Positions 1 to 5,122 are shown, counted from the stretch's first letter. The stretch: 5,400 nucleotides of DNA from Acidimicrobiaceae bacterium (GCA_009840695.1 VXNG01000098.1:1-5400); one strand, 5' to 3'. Notes: a model not told the origin generated them from the letters alone. A program made the numbers and translations.

Positions 1-1
1 G

Positions 2-244
2 GCCGGCTCGGGCCGCGACCCGGTGCTGGCCACCAACATCAAGCAGTCGGCCACACTGCTCACCCAGGAGGGCCTGGCCCTGGTCCGCAGCTTGTACGAA
101 TGGTGCGGCACCGAGGCCCTGCGGGACGGGCCGCTGCAGCGATGCTTCCGCGACATGCACGCCGGCAGCCAGCACGTGCTCGTCGGCGACCGCAACCCCC
201 ACGAGTTCGCCGACCTCCGCCTAGCCGACCCCGACCCCTCCTAG
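2..244 (+). CDS. Acyl-CoA dehydrogenase/flavin-dependent monooxygenase family protein, C-terminal fragment
   Basis: The frame is open from the window edge and ends at TAG (242-244), giving 80 residues of a C-terminus. The start lies outside the window, and the internal GTG at 23 is not a convincing start. The visible part is helical, with the segment RCFRDMHAGSQHVLVG at residues 47-62. A conserved Arg followed by (D/H)-x-H-A-x-x-Q-H is what I expect near the C-terminus of acyl-CoA dehydrogenase type 2 proteins (HpaH/DszC-like flavin monooxygenases and related dehydrogenases), where the C-terminal helical bundle closes over the flavin. The FMN/FAD-binding core is not in the window, so dehydrogenase and monooxygenase cannot be told apart. 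The gene converges on the ThDP decarboxylase beta gene with only 7 bp between the stop codons, and I see no hairpin terminator there. A functional link to that gene is unproven. Confidence 0.72.
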   Translation, partial: AGSGRDPVLATNIKQSATLLTQEGLALVRSLYEWCGTEALRDGPLQRCFRDMHAGSQHVLVGDRNPHEFADLRLADPDPS

Positions 245-251
245 ACCCCCG

Positions 252-905
252 CTACTCCTTTCGGCCCTTCATGAGCGCGATGTCCTGGGGTGGGACTCCA
301 GTTATCCAGATGCCCTCTAGGCGCTCGACGTAGCGCACGAAGCGGTACTTGTCCTCGATTCCGTCGGTTCGGCGGGGCCGTACGTGGCAGTGGCCGGGGT
401 GGGTGCGCACGTTGATGAAGCTGCACACGTTGCGGGAGAAGGCCAGCTCGATCTCGGCGTCGAGTTCGTCCTCGGCGGTGACGTCGACGGTGTAGGGCAC
501 GCCGCATCCGGCCGCGATGGCGGCTAGGTCGACCCGGCCGGCGGTGGCGGTGGCCCGCCGGCCCTGGCTGCTCCAGCCGATCGACTCGTACACGCCGTTG
601 TCCACCACGAACACCACCAGGTTGTCGGGCTGCTGCTCGCCCATGGCCACCAGCTGGCCCAGTTCCATCAGCACCGAGCCGTCGCCGTCGAGGCACACGA
701 TCTTTCGGTGGGGCAGGGCCAGTGCCAGACCGACGGCCATGCCGATCACGTCTCCCATCTGGCCGAGGTGGGCGGTGCGGTGGTGCTCCTCGGTGTGGTG
801 GGCCCACTCGAACGACACCGCCCCGATGTAGGTGGACATCACCAGGCAGTCGGTGGGCAGCCTGCCGGCCAGCCGGCCCAGCCACTCGTAGCGGTCCAGG
901 GCCAC
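252..905 (-). CDS. Thiamine-diphosphate-dependent decarboxylase, beta (ThDP-binding) subunit; sulfopyruvate/phosphonopyruvate decarboxylase-like
   Basis: This 217-residue protein is the PP (ThDP/Mg2+-binding) half of a ThDP-dependent 2-oxoacid decarboxylase. The cofactor motif is complete: GDGS at 74-77, followed by N103 in VVDNGVYESIG (101-110), the usual GDG-x(about 25)-N pattern that binds Mg2+ and the diphosphate. The preceding LGQMGDVIGMAVGLALALP (47-65) matches the GxMG...GLALA segment of the ComE/phosphonopyruvate decarboxylase group. The start is the GTG at 903-905, chosen because a strong GGAGG lies 7 nt upstream. The gene follows the alpha gene after only 2 bp, so the two are co-translated and should form an alpha/beta complex with active sites at the interface. 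Oddities are a His-rich stretch (H36, H37, H41, H42, H46) just before the MG motif and a basic C-terminal tail of about 40 residues that makes it longer than the roughly 190-residue ComE. The reaction class is well supported; the substrate is not known. Confidence 0.88.
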   Translation of the reverse strand: MALDRYEWLGRLAGRLPTDCLVMSTYIGAVSFEWAHHTEEHHRTAHLGQMGDVIGMAVGLALALPHRKIVCLDGDGSVLMELGQLVAMGEQQPDNLVVFVVDNGVYESIGWSSQGRRATATAGRVDLAAIAAGCGVPYTVDVTAEDELDAEIELAFSRNVCSFINVRTHPGHCHVRPRRTDGIEDKYRFVRYVERLEGIWITGVPPQDIALMKGRKE

Positions 906-907
906 CC

Positions 908-1420
908 TCAGTCCTCCCAGACGCAGTCGCCGGAGACGAGGACGGCCGCGGGATGGAGCTGGGCCTCACCGGTCCGCTTGGCCCGCACGATCGATTTGGC
1001 CAGATCCTCGACATGGCGCACGACCAGGTACTTGATCCGCAGCGCGTCCAGCAGCGGCTCGGCCACGATCCCGTGGGGTATGCCCCAGTGCTCCGTCTCG
1101 CCCACGTCGCCCCGGTACGAGCACAGCAGCGTGACGGGTACGCCGGTGCCCAGCGAGATGCGGGCGATGTACTCCGAGGCCACCCGCAACCCGCTGTTCT
1201 CCATGATCAGGGCGGGCTTCTTGCCGCCCAGCCACGCCCCGGCGCAGATGGAGAACCCGACGCCTTCGTTGCACACCGGCACGTAGTGGATGTCGGGGTC
1301 GAGCTCCACCCGCTCGTGCAGCGGCCGCTGCCAGCCGTCGGGCAGCCCGGAGACGAAGTCGATGCCCGCAGCCCGCAGGCCCTCGTGAGCCGCGTCGAGC
1401 GCGGCCTCGGTCATGGCCAC
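908..1420 (-). CDS. Thiamine-diphosphate-dependent decarboxylase, alpha (Pyr) subunit; sulfopyruvate/phosphonopyruvate decarboxylase-like
   Basis: This 170-residue protein is the Pyr half of the split ThDP decarboxylase and is the usual size for ComD-type alpha subunits. It shows SGLPD (24-28), then VCNEGVGFSICAGAWLGGKKPALIMENSGL (49-78), where E52 is the expected catalytic Glu that activates the ThDP aminopyrimidine. SYRGDVGETEHWGIPHG (101-117) follows and resembles the SWRG...H...G segment of the family. The canonical M-Q-N-S-G-L-G-N motif reads M-E-N-S-G-L-R-V here (73-80), a change next to the expected substrate pocket. The start is the GTG at 1418-1420, six nt downstream of a TAGTCT box, suiting a leaderless transcript; an in-frame ATG at 1412-1414 is the alternative. 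Its last codons (Trp-Glu-Asp-stop) carry the ribosome binding site of the beta gene. Alpha then beta is the same order as the Pyr and PP domains in fused homologues. The physiological 2-oxoacid is undetermined. Confidence 0.85.
   Translation of the reverse strand: MAMTEAALDAAHEGLRAAGIDFVSGLPDGWQRPLHERVELDPDIHYVPVCNEGVGFSICAGAWLGGKKPALIMENSGLRVASEYIARISLGTGVPVTLLCSYRGDVGETEHWGIPHGIVAEPLLDALRIKYLVVRHVEDLAKSIVRAKRTGEAQLHPAAVLVSGDCVWED
913..918 (-). promoter_or_regulatory. Shine-Dalgarno site of the ThDP decarboxylase beta gene
   Basis: Read on the minus strand this is GGGAGG, with 7 nt (ACTGAGG) to the GTG at 905. It lies within the final Trp-Glu codons of the alpha gene and just before its TGA stop. 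It is the strongest ribosome binding site in the window. It fixes the beta start and argues that the alpha/beta split is genuine rather than a frameshifted single gene. Confidence 0.8.
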
Positions 1421-1426
1421 ATCGCC

Positions 1427-1432
1427 AGACTA
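1427..1432 (-). promoter_or_regulatory. Putative -10 box (TAGTCT) for leaderless transcription of the decarboxylase alpha gene
   Basis: The minus strand reads TAGTCT, then GGCGAT, then the GTG start. The hexamer fits the actinobacterial TANNNT -10 consensus and sits at -12 to -7 if transcription begins at the G of GTG. No clear Shine-Dalgarno lies upstream of this start. No convincing -35 element is visible, which is common for such promoters. It would let the alpha/beta pair be transcribed independently of tag, which ends 30 bp upstream. Confidence 0.5.
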
Positions 1433-1450
1433 AGGCAGATTCGGCCGTGA

Positions 1451-2068
1451 CTAGGGGCGGGCCAGTGCGACCCGCTCTGCTTCGCACTCCGAACGAGCGA
1501 AACACCCATCGACGTGGTCGTTGACCAGGCCCATCGCCTGCATGAAGGCGTAGACGGTGATGGGCCCGACGAAGCTCCAGTGCCGCCGCTTGAGGTCCTT
1601 GGCCAGGCCTTGTGACTCCGGAGTGGACGCGGGCAGCGCCTCAATGCTGGTCGGGGGCTCGGCGCCGGGGTCCGGCTCCCAACCCCAGATGTAGGTCCCG
1701 AGCGAGCCGAACTCCTCGATCACCTCCAGGGCCCGACCGGCGTTGTTGACGGCTGAGGCGATCTTGCCGCGGTGGCGCACGATGCCGGCGTCGTCCAGCA
1801 GACGCTCGACGTCTCCTGGCCCGAAGGCAGCCACGGCCGCGACGTCGAACCCACGGAAGGCGGCCCGGAAGTTGTCGCGCTTGCGCAGGATCGTCAGCCA
1901 CGACAATCCGGACTGGAACCCCTCCAGGCAGAGCTTCTCGAACAGCCGGTTGTCGTCGGTGACCGGGCGACCCCACTCGCGGTCGTGGTAGGCGACGTAG
2001 CCCTCGTCTTCACCCGGCCACCAGCACCGAACCCGGCCGTCGCCGCCGACCCGCGTCGCAGAGCTCAC
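1451..2068 (-). CDS. tag: DNA-3-methyladenine glycosylase I
   Basis: This 205-residue cytosolic base-excision repair enzyme removes 3-methyladenine from alkylated DNA and leaves an abasic site. It aligns along its length with the E. coli Tag pattern: RCWWPGEDEGYVAYHDREWG (14-33), LFEKLCLEGFQSGLSW (42-57), DDAGIVRHRGKI (92-103), and KRRHWSFVGP followed by YAFMQAMGLVNDHVDGC (160-189). The zinc-snap ligands C15, H28, H185 and C189 are all present, as are E49 and W57, which match E. coli Glu38 and Trp46 by a constant offset of 11. The extra length is a 10-residue N-terminal extension and a C-terminal tail. The start is GTG at 2066-2068, with no clear ribosome binding site. It lies 25 bp after the amidohydrolase stop, so it is probably read through from that gene. 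No adaptive-response regulator or site is visible. Confidence 0.95.
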   Translation of the reverse strand: MSSATRVGGDGRVRCWWPGEDEGYVAYHDREWGRPVTDDNRLFEKLCLEGFQSGLSWLTILRKRDNFRAAFRGFDVAAVAAFGPGDVERLLDDAGIVRHRGKIASAVNNAGRALEVIEEFGSLGTYIWGWEPDPGAEPPTSIEALPASTPESQGLAKDLKRRHWSFVGPITVYAFMQAMGLVNDHVDGCFARSECEAERVALARP

Positions 2069-2093
2069 GGACTGGTTCGGGCCACTATCAGGC

Positions 2094-3275
2094 TCAGACC
2101 GCCGCCCTGCCGGTGAGCGACAGCCCGTTGGTGCGCATCACCTGCTTGATCTCGGCGTCGGAGAACCCGGTCAAGTCGTGCACGAACGACACCGGATCGG
2201 CTAGTCCCTCGGCATGGGGGAAGTCCGAACCGAACAGCATGTGACCGGCACCGATGAGGTCGCGCAGCCCCCGAAGGTCGTCCTCGTAGTAGGGCGAGAT
2301 CCACACCTGGCGCCGGAACACCTCCATGGGATCCTCCTCGAAGGCGTGACGCTGCTGGCGGTAGGTCTTGGCCAGCTTCTTCACGAAGGGCCAGACCCAC
2401 TCCGAACCGGTCTCGATAGTGGCCACCCGCAGGTTGCGGTGCCGGCTCAGGACGCCCTCAGCCAGCAGCGAGGCGAGCGCGTCCGAGATCGGCGAGTAGG
2501 TGAGCATGCTCTTGAGGGCGTTGTAGCGGAACGACTCGAACTCGCTGTCCACCCCCCAGTGCTCCAGCAGGAACCCGTAGCCGGAGTCGCCTGAGTGCAT
2601 GGCCACCGTGATGCCGTGATCGTCCAGCCGCTGCCACACCTTGTCGTGGGCGGGGTGGCCCAGCGAGCGCCGCCCGCCGGCGCCGTCGGGCACCGACGAC
2701 GGTCGCATGTTCACCACCCGCACGTCGTTGGCGATCAGCCAGTCGAGCTCGTCGAGGGCCCAGTCGGGGTCGGCCAGCGTCAGGTACCCGGCCGCGAACA
2801 GGCGGTCGCGGTAGGCGAACCCCCAGTCGTCGGCCAGCCACCGGTTGAATCCCCCGAACGCGGCCGTCAGGGCGGCCGGGTCGTGCTCCAAGGCGGCTTC
2901 CATGCCCACGCCCAGCGTGGGGAACAGGAGGCACGCTTCAAGGCCCTGCGCGTCCAGCAGTTCGATGCGAGCGTCACGGTTGCGGTACGCCGGCGAGATC
3001 GGCTCCAGGGTGCCGAAGGCCTCACGCATGTCCGTCGCGGAGATCTTGCCCCTGAAGTAGTCGTCGAGACAGCCCGGCCGGGCCACCGGGTCGAAGGTGG
3101 GGTTGGGTATGAAGCGGTTGATCCGACCCCCCACCAGGAGCCGCTCGCGCCCGCCGACCGTCGCCCACTGCATGCAGCGCTTGTGCATCCTGGGGTCAAC
3201 GTGGCGGATGAAAGCGTCGGTGGCCTCGTAATAGTGGTTGTCGGCGTCGAAAGCAGCGAAGCCCAGATCTGTCAT
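2094..3275 (-). CDS. Amidohydrolase family 2 (Amidohydro_2) metal-dependent hydrolase or decarboxylase
   Basis: This 393-residue TIM-barrel protein belongs to the Amidohydro_2 (ACMSD-like) group. It opens with FDADNHYYEATDAFIRHVDP (9-28), followed by a segment rich in FIPNPTFDPVARPG (55-68). Likely metal-site residues are D12-x-H14 in strand 1 (in place of the H-x-H of classical amidohydrolases), H227 in VAMHSGD (224-230) and D351 in LFGSDFPHAEG (347-357). The position where a fourth His is common carries IETGSEW (287-293). Members of this group include non-oxidative decarboxylases (ACMSD, gamma-resorcylate decarboxylase) and hydrolases, so the substrate cannot be assigned. The chosen start is the ATG at 3273-3275, which gives the short N-terminus usual in this family and has a TAGAGT box 8 nt upstream. 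An in-frame ATG at 3297-3299 has GGAG 8 nt upstream and would add eight residues. The frame stays open further upstream only antisense to the divergent lipoprotein gene. Confidence 0.88.
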   Translation of the reverse strand: MTDLGFAAFDADNHYYEATDAFIRHVDPRMHKRCMQWATVGGRERLLVGGRINRFIPNPTFDPVARPGCLDDYFRGKISATDMREAFGTLEPISPAYRNRDARIELLDAQGLEACLLFPTLGVGMEAALEHDPAALTAAFGGFNRWLADDWGFAYRDRLFAAGYLTLADPDWALDELDWLIANDVRVVNMRPSSVPDGAGGRRSLGHPAHDKVWQRLDDHGITVAMHSGDSGYGFLLEHWGVDSEFESFRYNALKSMLTYSPISDALASLLAEGVLSRHRNLRVATIETGSEWVWPFVKKLAKTYRQQRHAFEEDPMEVFRRQVWISPYYEDDLRGLRDLIGAGHMLFGSDFPHAEGLADPVSFVHDLTGFSDAEIKQVMRTNGLSLTGRAAV

Positions 3276-3283
3276 CGGCGCAC

Positions 3284-3289
3284 ACTCTA
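3284..3289 (-). promoter_or_regulatory. Putative -10 box (TAGAGT) for the amidohydrolase-tag transcript
   Basis: On the minus strand TAGAGT lies 8 nt upstream of the ATG at 3275. It fits TANNNT and would start transcription one or two bases before the ATG. The competing start at 3299 lies upstream of this box and could not be used by such a transcript. No good -35 is visible. The box lies in the 42-bp divergent intergenic region, back to back with the lipoprotein box. Confidence 0.4.
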
Positions 3290-3303
3290 GAGGCGCCATC
3301 TCG

Positions 3304-3309
3304 TAGTCT
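3304..3309 (+). promoter_or_regulatory. Putative -10 box (TAGTCT) for the lipoprotein gene
   Basis: TAGTCT on the plus strand lies 8 nt upstream of the ATG at 3318. It is the same hexamer as the one upstream of the decarboxylase alpha gene. No Shine-Dalgarno sequence precedes the ATG; the spacer is CCGCCTCG. This supports a near-leaderless transcript starting one or two bases before the ATG. It is separated from the opposing TAGAGT box by only 14 bp, so the two promoters should exclude one another or be co-regulated. Confidence 0.42.
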
Positions 3310-3317
3310 CCGCCTCG

Positions 3318-3989
3318 ATGGGACCGTCTTGTCGTGTGAACTCCCTTCTGGGCGCGGTTGCGGCCGCTGTGCTTCTGGCGGCGTGCAGCAATGGGTCCGA
3401 TGGCGAGGACTCGGAGTTGACCGATCCGGCCGCGGCGGTGGCCGCGTCGGGTCCCACCAACACCGCCGACGTGGTGGCGGCTCTCGAGGGCGGAAGCGGG
3501 GCTCGACCGGACACGACATTCGACGGGACCAGCGGTGATGGCAGCCCAGACACCTCCACGGAGCTGGGGCCGATCGACCCGCTGGACATTCCCGGTGAGA
3601 TCATCAACGAGTACACCCTCGTCGGCGGTGACTGCTTCAACCGGTTCGAGGGCCTGCAGGCCGGGCGGCGGTTGGCCATCACAGCCCGGGTCGACTGCGA
3701 CGAGCCCCACTGGGCCGAGGTGTACCACACCTTCGATCTGGACGCTCCCCACCCTGCCATCTACCCGGGCGACGATGCGGTGCGTGGTTTCGCCCTGCGG
3801 GTGTGCTACGAGCAGTTCGAGGCGTTCGTCGGGGAGATCTACGAGTTGTCCGTGTATGAGATTGGCGTGTTCACGCCCAACCGCACCAACTTCGACCACG
3901 AGGTGGCCCGCTATCGCGGCGTCCATTGCTGGCTGCACGACGCCAACGACGAACTGGTGTCGGGCACAGCCAGGGGTACGGCCCGATGA
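3318..3989 (+). CDS. Secreted lipoprotein with a Septum_form-like domain
   Basis: This is a 223-residue predicted lipoprotein. A hydrophobic segment (10-22) ends in the lipobox L20-A21-A22-C23, so signal peptidase II should cleave before C23 and anchor the protein to the outer face of the membrane. Residues 24-100 form an acidic, Gly/Ser/Thr/Asp-rich linker. The globular domain spans about 101-210, with GDCFN (104-108), VDCDEPHWAEVYHTFDL (125-141), IYPG (148-151), VCYEQFEAFVG (162-172) and YRGVHCWL (199-206). GDC, C-x-x-PH-x-AEV and a late C match the Septum_form domain of actinobacterial surface proteins. C106, C127, C163 and C204 could form two disulfides. The biochemical role of that domain is poorly known; its name comes from a septation link. 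The start is ATG at 3318; a GTG at 3336 would give a shorter signal peptide. It is co-transcribed with the downstream two-TM gene. Confidence 0.82.
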   Translation: MGPSCRVNSLLGAVAAAVLLAACSNGSDGEDSELTDPAAAVAASGPTNTADVVAALEGGSGARPDTTFDGTSGDGSPDTSTELGPIDPLDIPGEIINEYTLVGGDCFNRFEGLQAGRRLAITARVDCDEPHWAEVYHTFDLDAPHPAIYPGDDAVRGFALRVCYEQFEAFVGEIYELSVYEIGVFTPNRTNFDHEVARYRGVHCWLHDANDELVSGTARGTAR

Positions 3990-4246
3990 CAGCGCCCTCC
4001 GATCCCGTCCTGGAGCGGCGGCAGAGGCTGGCCCGCTTGGCCCGGACGGGACGCAGAGCGGGCTACTCGCTTTACGGCGTGTCTCTGGCTGCGTTCGTGG
4101 CCGGCTTCGTGACCGGCTTCACAACGGCGCCCGCCACGATCGCCGCGGTCACTCTGGTGGTCGGATCCCTGTTGCTGTTGCCATCGATAATCATCGGCTA
4201 CGGCGTCAGCGCAGCCGACCGGGCCGACCGCGACGACGACTGGTAG
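3986..4246 (+). CDS. Small two-transmembrane-segment membrane protein
   Basis: This 86-residue protein starts at the ATG at 3986, which overlaps the lipoprotein stop as ATGA and indicates translational coupling. AGGGG at 3972-3976, 9 nt upstream, can serve as its ribosome binding site. The frame stays open upstream, but the overlap and ribosome binding site favour this start. The N-terminus is basic (RRQRLARLARTGRRAG, 11-26). Two hydrophobic helices follow (about 27-47 and 50-73), joined by a short TTAPA turn, and the tail is acidic (DRADRDDDW, 78-86). The charge distribution puts both termini in the cytoplasm by the positive-inside rule. I do not recognise a named family with certainty. Its tight pairing with the lipoprotein suggests a shared envelope function. 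It converges on the Nudix gene with 14 bp between stop codons; that gap is GC-rich without a T-tract, so no intrinsic terminator is apparent. Confidence 0.75.
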   Translation: MTAPSDPVLERRQRLARLARTGRRAGYSLYGVSLAAFVAGFVTGFTTAPATIAAVTLVVGSLLLLPSIIIGYGVSAADRADRDDDW

Positions 4247-4260
4247 CCGCCGGCGCGCGC

Positions 4261-4761
4261 TCAGACCGTCGGCCGATCGGGTGAGACGTCGATCGGCGGC
4301 TCGACCAGGTCGCCGGCCACCACCGCGGGGAGGAACTCCCTCAGGCGTGCGGGAACCGTGGGCTCGTCGTTGGCCAGCAGCTCGTCGAGCGTCCACCAGC
4401 CCGCCTCGATGAAGGCGGCCGCCTCGAGCGCTTCGAGGCCGCGGGGGCGGTATTCGCCGCCGTCACACCAAGCCACGTGGATCCGCTCGTTCGACTCGAA
4501 GCGCATGCCGCAGAACGTGTACTCCACGTACTGGGTCCATACGCACGGCCCCATCTCCACGTCGGTGATGCCGGTCTCCTCGTGCAGCTCGCGCCGGCAG
4601 GCCGCAGCCGAGTCCTCGCCGTAGCCGACACCTCCGCCGGGTATCTCGAGCCACTCCGGCTTGTGAGGGTCGATCGGATCTTCCGATCGGATCAGGAACA
4701 CCCGCCCGGCACCGTCGAGCAGTACGCAGCGGGCCGCCGGACGCCGGATCAGGAACGACAC
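4261..4761 (-). CDS. Nudix hydrolase
   Basis: This 166-residue cytosolic enzyme is predicted to hydrolyse a nucleoside diphosphate linked to another moiety, using Mg2+. The Nudix box GX5EX7REUXEEXGU is complete: G43, E49, R57-E58-L59, E61-E62, G64 and I65. It is preceded by the usual PEWLEIPGGG strand-loop (35-44). After the box come an aromatic strand (VWTQYVEYTF, 74-83) and a late WWTLDEL (122-128), the substrate-lid region typical of MutT/ADP-ribose-type members. Substrate specificity cannot be read from this. The start is GTG at 4759-4761. A GGAG lies only 3 nt upstream, closer than ideal, so translation may depend on coupling to the split-barrel gene that ends 11 bp upstream. An in-frame 12-bp repeat encodes FLIR twice (3-6 and 22-25). 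Confidence 0.92.
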   Translation of the reverse strand: MSFLIRRPAARCVLLDGAGRVFLIRSEDPIDPHKPEWLEIPGGGVGYGEDSAAACRRELHEETGITDVEMGPCVWTQYVEYTFCGMRFESNERIHVAWCDGGEYRPRGLEALEAAAFIEAGWWTLDELLANDEPTVPARLREFLPAVVAGDLVEPPIDVSPDRPTV

Positions 4762-4772
4762 GAACTCCGCTC

Positions 4773-5108
4773 TCAGACGGGGGCGGGACGGTGCCTGACC
4801 GCGGAGAAGACCTCGATCGTGATCGGCGTGTCGGGCCTCGGCTCGCCGTCCACCGAGGCAACCCCGTCGGCGATGAGGCTGAACCCGTCGGCGGCCGGCG
4901 ACCAGAGCACGACCACATCGGGTCTGGCGACTGCGTTGGCCGCCGCACCGTGGCCGACCACCGCTTTGATCACGCCCTGCTCGTCGACTTCGACCTTCAC
5001 ATGGATGATCCGGGTCCGCCCGTCGTCACCCACGGTCAGCACGAAGGCCGTCGGCCCGTGCTCGGCCGCAACCGAAGCCAGATCCGGAGGCTCAACGGCA
5101 AAGCTCAC
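4773..5108 (-). CDS. Pyridoxamine 5'-phosphate oxidase-like (FMN-type split beta-barrel) protein
   Basis: This 111-residue protein has the size and strand pattern of a single split-barrel PNPOx-like domain: FVLTVGDDGRTRIIHVKVEVDEQG (22-45), VVGHGAAANAVARPDVVVLWSP (50-71) and DGFSLIADGVASV (74-86). The segment in which a small helix (AAANAVARPD) precedes a V-x-V-L-W strand is what I know from actinobacterial proteins annotated as pyridoxamine 5'-phosphate oxidase family. Such proteins bind FMN, F420 or heme, and their reactions are mostly uncharacterised, so a true PdxH role should not be assumed. No extra Cys or cofactor motif settles the question. The start is GTG at 5106-5108, without a Shine-Dalgarno but with a TAGCGT box 8 nt upstream. 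The stop is TGA, 11 bp before the Nudix start. Confidence 0.8.
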   Translation of the reverse strand: MSFAVEPPDLASVAAEHGPTAFVLTVGDDGRTRIIHVKVEVDEQGVIKAVVGHGAAANAVARPDVVVLWSPAADGFSLIADGVASVDGEPRPDTPITIEVFSAVRHRPAPV

Positions 5109-5116
5109 CGCTAGAA

Positions 5117-5122
5117 ACGCTA
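5117..5122 (-). promoter_or_regulatory. Putative -10 box (TAGCGT) for the split-barrel/Nudix transcript
   Basis: On the minus strand TAGCGT lies 8 nt upstream of the GTG at 5108. Its first three bases are the TAG stop codon of the upstream YcaQ-like gene. It fits TANNNT, and its spacing equals that of the two divergent boxes near 3300. It also lies in a small inverted repeat (GCTAG at 5110-5114 and CTAGC at 5120-5124). The reused stop codon means a chance match is harder to exclude here than elsewhere. Confidence 0.3.

Noticed and set aside
903..912. Possibility that the alpha/beta split is a frameshift in a fused decarboxylase gene
   Set aside because: The alpha stop is followed at once by a start with an ideally placed GGAGG, both proteins have complete domain ends, and two-subunit members of this family are well known.
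708..1450. Long plus-strand open frames opposite the decarboxylase genes
   Set aside because: Low-complexity Arg/Pro/Gly-rich translations typical of high-GC antisense shadows; the minus strand encodes conserved ThDP motifs.
2595..3290. 231-codon plus-strand frame opposite the amidohydrolase
   Set aside because: No recognisable domain; composition is that of an antisense shadow of a conserved gene.
3300..3938. Upstream extension of the amidohydrolase frame to a 614-residue reading frame
   Set aside because: It runs antisense through the lipoprotein gene, shows no family resemblance, and the true family N-terminus (DADNHYYE) begins just after the ATG at 3275.
4247..4260. GC-rich 14-bp gap between convergent stops as a bidirectional terminator
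   Set aside because: No adequate stem-loop and no T-run on either strand.
4671..4693. Two copies of CGATCGGATC separated by 3 bp, with an overlapping GATCGG/CCGATC hairpin
   Set aside because: It lies inside the Nudix coding region in conserved frame with a 13-bp period, so it is most likely a coincidence of codon use rather than an operator.
4688..4756. 12-bp direct repeat (CGGATCAGGAAC at 4688-4699 and 4745-4756) in the Nudix gene
   Set aside because: Both copies are in frame and encode Phe-Leu-Ile-Arg in separate beta strands; no sign of a mobile or regulatory repeat.
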